This document shows, piece by piece, positions 1 through 11,400 of a stretch of 64,000 bases of DNA (position 1 is its first letter; every line of letters starts with the position of its first letter). The stretch is from Lingula anatina (lineage: Eukaryota; Brachiopoda; Lingulata; Lingulida; Lingulidae). A program made the position numbers and the translations under genes. The notes beneath the pieces were generated by a model. It searched no databases, was not told the origin of the DNA, and worked only from the letters and a program-made list of their open reading frames with translations. The stretch is taken from NCBI RefSeq assembly GCF_001039355.2, contig NW_019775569.1, forward strand, positions 217,727-281,726. Reading direction: 5' to 3'.

Positions 1-1063
1 TTGATTTTCATTTTTACATCTTTTAGCAGAGCTGTTATGGTATGCTTTTGCCCAGGTGTAAATGGATCATTGAATCACAATAAATACTTGATTTTATGTC
101 CATTTACTTCTCTGGTACCTTTCCTTTGTTTTATTTTCCTTTTAGTTATCCAATTCTAACTCTCTTTTTTCCTTGAAGTTCATTTTAAATCCAAAGGAAT
201 TTTTGACATTAATATGGTATGTACTTAGTATGGTTTACACCAGATATTTCCAGCAAATGAATTCATTTGAATCAACTTAAGGCACACATTGCAATTTGTT
301 ACCCATTTCTTGCATTGAATTTGAGCAATGTAAACATGGCTTATGATACAATCTTCAAAAAGTCTCTATCTCTTTTACACCAGTGCCTTCTTTCAGTATA
401 AATGTTACAGTAGTAAATCAAGAAAGTTTTAAAAAAAATTTGTTGCAATTGTAACTGGGCAAAATTCAAATGGTTTTGATGGTTTTATTTTTTTATGAAA
501 TACATTCACTTGATACATTTCTAGCAAATGGGTCGTCACCCTTCTAATATGCAGATTTATCAAAAACGAGAATCGTTACAGCATGAACTTTACATAAAAA
601 AGTGAACAATTAAAATACTTGTAAAATTCACAGACTAAAGAAACGGGTTGAACCTAAAATGTTTCCCCTTGAATTAGTGTTTCATCACATCTGTCTTAAT
701 TACTAATCAACCTCCACCTATAGTAAGATATGCCTGATAAACTTAAACCAGGACAAGGAACTGATGAAAATGTTCATCATAAATAAATAACTGATGGCAT
801 ATATTTTTATAGCAGAATATCAATTTGTCAAAATGAAAAGGACAGAGAAGCACAGTCATCTTTCCCTTCCATTTCTCTGATACTTTCGGGGTTCCACCAT
901 TTCATGCCACAAAGGTACATTCCACAGCAATCATGTGGACAAAAAATGTATATTTGTCTTTAAAAATAAATGACAGTCTCTTGTGGTACTCAGGGGTGTC
1001 AAAGAAAAAAAACTTTTTCCACTTCTGTTTCCAAAAGAAATCTTAGAATGTGAGGTGAGGAAG

Positions 1064-2226
1064 TTACTTCTTCCCCCAGCTGAACCACCCGGAGACCATG
1101 CCTGTGATTCCCTTCTTCTGTTGTTTCTGCTGCTCCAGCTTGTGCTCCAGGTCAGGGAACTCCACGTGATTCAGAGCAAGATCAAAATACAGTGGTTTAC
1201 ATGGCACTGGTTGGAAGTCTGGTGGGAATGATACAAGGTTAGGCTTCTTACTTCGCAATCCTGGATCATCTACATACTCGTCTAGACGCTCAATTAAAGG
1301 CTGAAATAAGAATTCAATGATATGTTATTTTCATGCAAGCACTTATCACATTTTACAATTGCCTTTTAAAAAACCATTCACAAAACCAGCATTCCAGTTG
1401 AAAGCAAAAATTAGATGCGTTAAACTAATAAATTCTGTCTTCCAGAAGGCCTCCGTCCGCCCCTGTTTGTGATAAAGGTCTTGTTACATTATGGTCATAA
1501 AACAGCAGTACTATTTAGATGCTGTTTGTCAGAATCTATCCCAACAGACATGCCTTTACCTTCTTAGCAATATCTCTGACAGAGACAGCAGACATCTGGT
1601 CCGTGAGGTCTCCCATGTTGAGGATACTAGAGGCTTGACACTCGTACTTAGCACTATTCACCTGCTGCTCAAGTGACTGAAGTCTAGCAAGGTCATCCTA
1701 CAAAATAACAGTAAATTACTTCAATATTTAACAACCTGAAAGAGTAGAATTTGTTCCCATGATCCCCCTATGTACTATACAATATACTGTATATGCTATT
1801 CAAGATGTAAACAAATTAGAATTTTTACATGACTTGATGACTGAAATACATGAACTTTCTTCCAAGACTTTTAAAACACATGTGACCATTAAATAATAAT
1901 TATAAATTCATAATAATAATGCCAGGTAAAAAAGCATATAACCAACCTTAAATCTTTTAGCTTGATCTCCTTTCATCTCTTTGTAACCTGAAAGAGCTGC
2001 CTGGATATATTTCTCAACTTTTTCATACAAGGCCAGTGCTTCTGGCCATTTCTTTCCTACTGCATAAGTCTGAGCTACATAAAAACACCTGGAACATAGA
2101 ATCCCTCTATCAGTATCATGTGGATGTGAAACATCTCTGTAAGGCCTTAGATTTGAATTGAACTTTAAGTGTCAAAGTGAAAATGTTGACTTAAATCCTA
2201 TCATTTTCCCAAACATTGAAAATGAA

Positions 2227-2263
<37 letters not shown>

Positions 2264-2695
2264 TAAAAAGCTTAAACAGCACTGAGAAATTTGATAAAAA
2301 ATCTATTAAAATGATGCCATCTTAAAAGATACCATTTGGATGGAAAACTTTTTGATGCTTACTATAACAGTAAGAGGAGGGGGGGGGGGGGGGGGGGAAA
2401 TACCTAAAACCTTATTTNAACCTTAAATCTTTTAGCTTGATCTCCTTTCATCTCTTTGTAACCTGAAAGAGCTGCCTGGATATATTTCTCAACTTTTTCA
2501 TACAAGGCCAGTGCTTCTGGCCATTTCTTTCCTACTGCATAAGTCTGAGCTACATAAAAACACCTGGAACATAGAATCCCTCTATCAGTATCATGTGGAT
2601 GTGAAACATAAGGCCTTAGATTTGAATGGAACTTTTAGTGTCAAAGTGAAAATGTTTACTTAAATCCTATCATCTTCCCAAACATTGAAAATGAA

Positions 2696-2732
<37 letters not shown>

Positions 2733-3563
2733 TAAAAAGCTTAAACAGCACTGAGAAATTTGATAAAAAATATCTATTAAAATGATGCCATCTTAAAAGA
2801 TACCATTTGGGTGGAAAACCTTTTGATGATTACTATAACAGTAAGGGGAGGGGGGGGGGGTAATACCTAAAAGCTTTATATGCTAATGTTTCTACTTCAA
2901 CTTCGTGACCTAGACTTGCATCTTCTTCTACTCCAGGCAGGTTTGGAATTTCCGACAAGTTCTGAAAACATAAATGTCCAATGTCATTCACAATGGTGGA
3001 CCTAGGGGAGGGGTGGGGGCACAGAACCCCCTCTTCCCTCCCCAAAAAACAAGATAAAACCCAAGCAATTTCCCATTCTTGTGCCCTACACATTATATTG
3101 AAAACTGACCCTCTTCTACCATTTTATATTTGCCTCACTTTACTCAGGCAGCTTTTATTACCATTACCCCCCACCCCCTTTCAGACATATCCTACTTCAA
3201 TCAGTGACACACTCCAGCAGAGTTTGTTTCACTTTTTAGTTTTGCACATGTACCAACAGTAATCAAGTTGGACTTAAAAGTGAACAATGATGAAATTGTT
3301 AAATGAAAAAGACTGTATGTAAGTCAGATAAGTCTTACCTGGATAATAATTTCATAAAATCTGACTAAGTCCTGAGGTTTGGTGACCTTTTTATTCTCAT
3401 CAAATGTGGCTGAGCCAGGTAGGTTTTGTTTGAGAGTATCAATCATAAGGAGATTTCTCTCTACTGTCTTGGTGAGACGTATATAGACAAGGTATGTGTG
3501 CAGAAACAGCAGGTTAGATACCTTCCCTTCAGCCTTCTGTCCTCTTTGTACCAGTTTAAAGTT
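1064..3563 (-). pseudogene. Second copy of SRP68 exons 7-11 (no 5' exons)
   Basis: This is a duplicate of the 3' part of SRP68: exon 7 at 3339-3563, exon 8 at 2867-2961, exon 9 twice (2422-2563 and 1947-2088), exon 10 at 1560-1697 and exon 11 at 1064-1300. Exon lengths (225, 95, 142, 138, 237) equal those of the intact gene. The encoded residues look the same, with only silent differences noticed, for example a Lys codon at the end of exon 10. Introns differ by scattered substitutions and small indels. No exons 1-6 precede it, and unique sequence begins after the N at 3921. It could be a real partial tandem duplication, but close sequence plus N joints favours an allelic copy placed in tandem by the assembler. 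Confidence 0.85.
1941..2860. repeat. Internal tandem duplication of SRP68 exon 9 with flanks, joined at an N
   Basis: The stretch running through exon 9, an (AAT)n tract and a poly-G tract occurs twice in a row. Base 2418 is N and lies exactly where the second repeat begins, inside the exon 9 donor. The first G run is 19 long (2379-2397) and the second 11 long (2850-2860). Copy B has only one such unit, so this looks like a contig overlap that was not merged. Confidence 0.85.
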
Positions 3564-3894
3564 CTGTTGGTCAAAATACATAAAAAGTGTTATAGAAAAT
3601 GGACTAACAAAGTTTTCTTGTAAGTTTTTTTTCATTAGTTTTCGATCCTACCATCAATATTTACAATTTTACTCCCTTTACATTATGTCTGATTCAAAAC
3701 ATATTTGATAGGGATATACAATACACTTGGTGCTTAAGTTGCTAATAAATAAATGTACATGTATACACCAATTAATGAATTAAAAAAAAAATACTATAAA
3801 AAACATTCAACAAATGTTAAATCTTTATTAAATGCTATATTAAACAACATTCAACAAATGTAACAACAGCAAAAGGGAGGAATAAAACGGTCTA

Positions 3895-4963
3895 ACCACG
3901 CTCGGCTGTCACCCTTGATTNAGGGGACAAGCTAGTAGATAAGAAAATCGAGGATTACAGAAATGACATGCAATTGTAAACACAGTTTACTGTTTGTGGT
4001 ATCTAGTGTTTTGTAAGGCAGTTGCTGAAAAGTAATCAAATTACAGTGAAATGTAATATCTGCCATCTTTATGTTTTTAAGACAACCTGAAGTACACATT
4101 TAAATATTCTAGAGAATTTATACAGTTGAACAGACGTGTAATTATCCATAAATATAGTCAGAAGAGTAACAGTTACTGTAGTGCTAAGTCTGTAAAATGT
4201 ACATAGACATCACAAAAGGAATACTTAAGAATCCCTATCCTGAGCATAGTATCACTCTTTAAGTGCTTGTAAATTTCTTATACACTGGTTGTGTTTTACC
4301 ACATATGATGTTATTTAAAGTTGCCATATGAAGGGAAAGCTTGCACCCTTAATTAAAACCGCGCGCTTCACAATTCCGAGAATTCTGTTAATATTAAAGT
4401 CCCCTTAAAAGCTTTACTCAGTATTGGTTAATGTTGTTATGGAATGTAAATATTATTACCATTTAGACAGCAATGTTGTAATCTTAATTCATATCACTTA
4501 GATGATGCCAAAAATGATACCTATTTATTTTAAAATACATGAAAATAGTTCTTGATTGATAAGTGCTGGTCATTGACATCAGTCCATTGGATTTAGACTA
4601 ATACTGAATACATTGTTACATTAGGAGCTCTTAGTATTCAGATGAATAGGTGGTCAGAAAGTAGTCTAATGGCAATGGGTGATGTTTCCCTGTCGGGTAA
4701 TGCTGGGGGCATTTGCTTTCTTTTGTCAAAATAAATGTAAAATTGATTTTTCCCCCCCGTCTCGTTTCATCCTTGGTTACTGTACATTTACCATGAATTG
4801 GATTCAGGTAATCAGGATAAGTGTTTTCATGTCAACTTTGTAATACTATGTTAAATTCGCCCTGCATGAGCATCATTTTCAATCATGTTAGCTGTGATCA
4901 TGGTCAACTTAACGTTTTTGTATTTGTTTCAATTGGTTGTATGTCCTTCTTTGTAAATTAGTT
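3895..4963. other. Unique spacer between repeat copies; N at 3921
   Basis: No coding exon is recognised here. An N at 3921 lies about 27 bp after the end of similarity between the repeat copies. From 3922 the sequence is single-copy and AT-rich and runs without a break into copy B, so it is probably the true downstream flank of SRP68. Confidence 0.6.
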
Positions 4964-7189
4964 TTGATTTTCATTTTTACATCTTTTAGCAGAGCTGTTA
5001 TGGTATGCTTTTGCCCAGGTGTAAATGGATCATTGAATCACAATAAATACTTGATTTTATGTCCATTTACTTCTCTGGCATCTTTCCTTCGTTTTATTTT
5101 CCTTTTAGTTATCCAATTCTGTCTATCTTTTCTCCATGAAGTTCATTTTAAATCCAAAGGAATTTTTGACATTAATATGGTATGTACTTAGTATGGTTTA
5201 CGCCAGATATTTCCAGCAAATGAATTCATTTGAATCAACTTAAGGCACACATTGCAATTTGTTACCCATTTCTTGCATTGAATTTGAGCAATGTAAACAT
5301 GGCTTATGATACAATCTTCAAAAAGTCTCTATCTCTTTTACACCAGTGTCTTCTTTCAGTATAAATGTTACAGTAGTAAATCAAGAAAGTTTTTAAAAAA
5401 ATTTGTTGCAATTGTAACTGGGCAAAATTCAAACGGTTTTGATGGTTTTATTTTTTTATGAAATACATTCACTTGATACATTTCTAGCAAATGGGTCGTC
5501 ACCCTTCTAATATGCAGATTTATCAAAAACGAGAATCGTTACAGCATGAACTTTACATAAAAAAGTGAACAATTAAAATACTTGTAAAATTCACAGACTA
5601 AAGAAACGTGTTGAACCTAAAATGTTTCCCCTTGAATTAGTGTTTCATCACATCTGTCTTAATTACTAATCAACCTCCACCCATAGTAAGATATGCCTGA
5701 TAAACTTAAAACCAGAACAAGGAACTGATGAAAATTTTCATCATAAATAAATAACTGATGGCATATATTTTTATAGCAGAATATCAATTTGTCAAAATGA
5801 AAAGGACAGAGAAGCACAGTCATCTTTCCCTTCCATTTCTAATACTTTCGGGGTTCCACCATTTCATGCCACAAAGGTACATTCCACAGCAATCATGTGG
5901 ACAAAAAATGTATATTTGTCTTTAAAAATAAATGACAGTCTCTTGTGGTACTCAGGGGTGTCAAAGAAAAAAAAACTTTTTCCACTTCTGTTTCCAAAAG
6001 AAATCTTAGAATGTGAGGTGAGGAAGTTACTTCTTCCCCCAGCTGAACCACCCGGAGACCATGCCTGTGATTCCCTTCTTCTGTTGTTTCTGCTGCTCCA
6101 GCTTGTGCTCCAGGTCAGGGAACTCCACGTGATTCAGAGCAAGATCAAAATACAGTGGTTTACATGGCACTGGTTGGAAGTCTGGTGGGAATGATACAAG
6201 GTTAGGCTTCTTACTTCGCAATCCTGGATCATCTACATACTCGTCTAGACGCTCAATTAAAGGCTGAAATAAGAATTCAATGATATGTTATTTTCATGCA
6301 AGCACTTATCACATTTTACAATTGCCTTTTAAAAAGACATTCACAAAACCAGCATTCCAGTTGAAAGCAAAAATTAGATGCGTTAAACTAATAAATTCTG
6401 TCTTCCAGAAGAAGGCCTATGTCCGCCCCTGTTTGTCATAAAGGTCTTGTTACATTATGGTCATAAAACGGCAGTACTATTTAGATGCTGTTTGTCAGAA
6501 TCTATCCCAACAGACATGCCTTTACCTTTTTAGCAATATCTCTGACAGAGACAGCAGACATCTGGTCCGTGAGGTCTCCCATGTTGAGGATACTAGAGGC
6601 TTGACACTCGTACTTAGCACTATTCACCTGCTGCTCAAGTGACTGAAGTCTAGCAAGGTCATCCTACAAAATAACAGTAAATTACTTCAATATTTAACAA
6701 CCTGGAAGAGTAGAATTTGTTCCCATGATCCCCCTATGTACTATACAATATACTGTATATGCTATTCCAGGTGTAAACAAATTAGAATTTTTACATGACT
6801 TGATGACTGAAATACATTAACTTTCTTCCAAGACTTTTAAAACATATATGACCATTAAATAATAATAATTATAAATTCATAATAATAATGCCAGGTAAAA
6901 AAACATATAACCAACCTTAAATCTTTTAGCTTGATCTCCTTTCATCTCTTTGTAACCTGAAAGAGCTGCCTGGATATATTTCTCAACTTTTTCATACAAG
7001 GCCAGTGCTTCTGGCCATTTCTTTCCTACTGCATAAGTCTGAGCTACATAAAAACACCTGGAACATAGAATCCCTCTATCAGTATCATGTGGATGTGAAA
7101 CATAAGGCCTTAGATTTGAATGGAACTTTTAGTGTCAAAGTGAAAATGTTTACTTAAATCCTATCATCTTCCCAAACATTGAAAATGAA

Positions 7190-7226
<37 letters not shown>

Positions 7227-8405
7227 TAAAAAGCTTAAACAGCACTGAGAAATTTGATAAAAAATATCTATTAAAATGATGCCATCTTAAAAGATACCAT
7301 TTGGGTGGAAAACCTTTTGATGATTACTATAACAGTAAGGGGAGGGGGGGGGGGTAATACCTAAAAGCTTTATATGCTAATGTTTCTACTTCAACTTCGT
7401 GACCTAGACTTGCATCTTCTTCTACTCCAGGCAGGTTTGGAATTTCCGACAAGTTCTGAAAACATAAATGTCCAATGTCATGCACAATAGTGGACCTAGG
7501 GGAGGGGTGGGGGCACAGAACCCCTTCTTCCCTCCCCCAAAACTAAGACAAAACCCAAGCAATTTCCCATTCTTGTGCCCTACACATTATATTGAAAACT
7601 GACCCTCTTCTACCATTTTATATTTGCCTCACTTTACTCAGGCAGCTTTTATTACCATTACCCCCATCCCCCCTTTAAACATATCCTACTTCAATCAGTG
7701 ACACACTCCAGCAGTTTGTTTCACTTTTTAGTTTTGCACCAACAGTACCAACAGTACCAACAGTAATCAAGTTGGACTTTAAAGTGAACAATGATGAAAT
7801 TGTTAAATGAAAAAGACTGTATGTAAGTCAGATAAGTCTTACCTGGATAATAATTTCATAAAATCTGACTAAGTCCTGAGGTTTGGTGACCTTTTTATTC
7901 TCATCAAATGTGGCTGAGCCAGGTAGGTTTTGTTTGAGAGTATCAATCATCAGGAGATTTCTCTCTACTGTCTTGGTGAGACGTATATAGACCAGGTATG
8001 TGTGCAGAAACAGCAGGTTAGATACCTTCCCTTCAGCCTTCTGTCCTCTTTGTACCAGTTTAAAGTTCTTTTGGTCAAAATACATAAAAAGTGTTATAGA
8101 ATATGGACTAACAAATTTTTCTTGTAAGTTTTCAATCAAGTTTTTTTTTTTTACAAGTTTTCAATCCTACCATCAATATTTACAATTTTATTCCCATTAA
8201 ATTATGTCTGATTCAAAACATATTTGATATACAATACATTCTAGTAATAAGTTACTAATAAATAAAAGTTTATGTATACACCAATTAATGAATTAAAAAA
8301 AATACTATAAAAAAACATTCAACAAATGTTAAATCTTTATCAAATGCTATATTAAACAACATTCAACAAATGTAACAACAGCAAAAGGGAGGAATAAAAG
8401 GGTCT
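4964..8405. repeat. Copy B of the direct repeat (contiguous with the intact SRP68)
   Basis: This copy is continuous with SRP68 exons 1-6, so it is the one that completes the gene. It contains exons 7-11, the 3' UTR region and about 1 kb of 3' flank, nearly identical to 1-3894. Confidence 0.9.
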
Positions 8406-11400
8406 ATTGTTCAAATTGCTGTTACCTGGTCATCCTTCAGTTCATCTCGTAGAACCTGAAGAGCTTCCACACAGTCCTTCAAAAGTCTTTCATACACAGA
8501 CACTTTGCTGTCAGTTGTTTCTGCAGATGCCAGTTCTGCAGCACTCTCCTGCAGACTAAGTAGGAAACCTCGGACTTGCTCGAACTTGACTGGCATTGTC
8601 CGCCCCCTCCATGTCACTTCTGACAGAGTGGCTGCCTGCTTCTCTCTGGTTTGTGCTATCAACTCCTAACAAGTTGAAAACATCAAATGTGTGTATAAAA
8701 CGTATGTTTCAAGAAGCATGGCTAACACACATACAGACATAAAAATAGAAAGAAGCAGATTTAAGGGAGTAGAAGTTCAATTGCCTTGTGGACAAAAAAA
8801 TCATCAACAGTATAATTTTGCTAAACAGATAAAGCCATTTAATTGATAATACTCCACTTAATCGGATAAGTTTGAACCAAAATCAAACCCGTCTCAATAT
8901 CTATTGAAACTAAAAAATGAAACAGACCAATATACTTTAAGGGTAAAAAGTTTCTTACATCTATTTTAGATGTCAACATATCCTCTGCTCCTCCTCCTGT
9001 CTTGGCTCTCATCTGTACCAGGTCACTGACAGCAGTTTCATCTCCTATGTTGTAGGCACAGTAGCGGATGTTAGGAGCTATCTCATCTACCCTCTGCTTG
9101 TACAAAGCCTGGACATCATCACTGAAAGCTGTACTCAGCTTCTCGTAGATGGTTCTGTAACAGTAAGATAGCACCTCTAGAATATAGTTCTACAAGGCAG
9201 GGTTGCCTTTATCATGAAACAGACCATCACATTTTCATTCATTATCTAAAAATGATGGTGCTGATGCATATCTTTGTTGCTACTGTATCAACACAAGCAC
9301 AGAACCTATCCTTGAAAATCACTGTGCACAATAATATTGAAGAATATTCCTGAAAAATTAAATCCATACTGTTTTTAGAATCTTGCTAGTGGTTTTGGTA
9401 TTTTCATCAAGACTGGCACATGACTAAAGCGGTCTTTAATCTAGCCATATAGTTTTACATAAACAGGTGATTCAGGTATGGATCTAATCTTCAAGAATTT
9501 TTAAAAGAAAAAGAACTATTTAAAGATGCAGTTCAACTATTATCTCAATTTCAAATAATGGAAGGTCAAGAGTATGAATAAGGTCTCCAAAAAGTATTGG
9601 TATATTACAGATTAAATTTTTTATAGCGATGCTTACTTTGCCTTTCCATATAGTTCTATGGATTCTTTCCATCTTCCAAGCTCAAACATGAGCGTTGCCT
9701 TCATCCATGCACTATAAGCCTGGAATAGATTTTAATTCAAGTATTTACAATCTATACAGAAATCACACAGCCAAATAAAAATGATTCTAAATAGAATTTG
9801 TAACTCTTGGATTGGCTTATTTAAGTACTAATTGCCTTATGTATAATTAATCATAATATACGTTACAAATACCACTTCCATTAAAGGACAACTCAGTGGG
9901 TTAGATTAATGTATAGAAGCAGGTTCTATGTAAAACTTTGATCAGATTTGTGTTTTGTGAGATTGTTTATTATTATATGAATAAGTCTGGGTCACAAAAG
10001 TCCTGTTAAGACAACTAGAATAAAGAATTAGAAAACGAAAACTATTTATCATGATTTCGGAGCACAGCCAGAAGTACTTCCGGCTCAAGGTCACGACCTC
10101 GATTTTCCCACGCTTACGACCAATCACAGCAGGCTTCAGTCAGAATGAGATAGACGTCACGACTACACATCGAAACTTGTCAGACATGTAAGTGCCGCCT
10201 GTCCATCTTTTCGGTACATGTACCGATCAAAAACAGAAAACGTAAAGCCCAAAACGCTCTTATACACGTAACCAACTTTGTATGAGCACAAATTTTGTCA
10301 TTTATTGTGAACAGGATAATATGATAATCAGACACACTTGAGACCTGTGAAGCGCATACTCACGTGTCGAGGAGTAGTTTCGCCATTGCCTCGTATGTGA
10401 GTCCTAACTCAGCTTTAAGTGTCCTCCACCGCCCCACCTCCCTCCCAACATACACAGTCTGAGTGCTTCTTCGTCTCTCTCTAATTTTCTTTCGTATCTT
10501 TCGAACTGGAGTGGCTATTTTCTTTCGCCCCCTTTTGTCACTCTCCTCTTCAGACTTGACGCGCGTCTGAGCCATGTTTGCTGTTTTGGCGCCAAATAGT
10601 AACATCCGGGTCTCAGCCGTAGTACTTCATTCATAGTAAACCGCGAGACTTGGCGAGAAATTGCGCGTTCTGAAGCCATACTGTGAGGCGGTAGCTGAGT
10701 ATTTAAGATGAGTCGTCTTTTATTATTTAATGGAACTTAAAAACGGTATTAGGTAGCTTCATTTTCTGAACGGTTTTGGATAGGATATACCTTGGTCATT
10801 ATGGGGAAATTGGTGAGTTTTCCAGGAAAATTCATTTTTGTGCTATTTTAAGGGTTTAACGCGCTGAGACTGTCTTTAAGCAATTCAAAGCAATTTCACT
10901 TCAGATATCATTATCCTATTGACAGTATTCAAAAATCAATGAGGTGCAGTCTTCAATCTCCTGTAACTACCTGAGCTTCTAACTTTGTCCTAGCATCACA
11001 TTTATCACTGTTACATAAACCAGCCAGTTCATCAGCATACTGCACTCCTTTTCTCAGCTTAGAAACCATGTGGAACTTTTTCCTTGGTTCTGTATTGGAC
11101 TCTGCCTTCAGTTGCATAGCATAGCTCCAGCACCGCTCTGCAGACATTAATGGGAGATACAAAAATCTGGAATAAAACAGATAGTGATTAAAGTCATAAT
11201 AACTCTTCGTTTTGGCCAAAAATACAATTTTCCTGGAAAAAACGGCAATTTTCCCGCACTTACCAATGGTCAACGACCCCATTCCTGCATTCAAAGTTAA
11301 TCCAGGGTTTTTTTCCTAAACGTACGGTTTTTTGTTAAAATCTCTTAAGAGATTTTAACTGACGGAGCCCTCTCGTATCGAGCGATAGTTTCTAGTGACC

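Larger units (their letters stand above)
1..3894. repeat. Copy A of a 3.4-3.9 kb direct repeat (SRP68 3' half)
   Basis: Base 1 aligns with base 4964, and similarity continues until about 3894 (opposite about 8405), after which the two sequences diverge completely. Copy A is about 450 bp longer because it holds an extra internal duplication (1941-2417 versus 2419-2860). The copy runs off the left edge of the window. Confidence 0.9.

Noticed and set aside
983-1231. 82-codon plus-strand frame (and its twin at 5895-6194)
   Set aside because: Antisense shadow of SRP68 exon 11; the minus strand carries the conserved protein.
2990-3030. GTGGACCTAGGGGAGGGG motif in a SRP68 intron, similar to a hAT-type end
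   Set aside because: Only one end, low complexity, and present in both repeat copies simply because they are copies.
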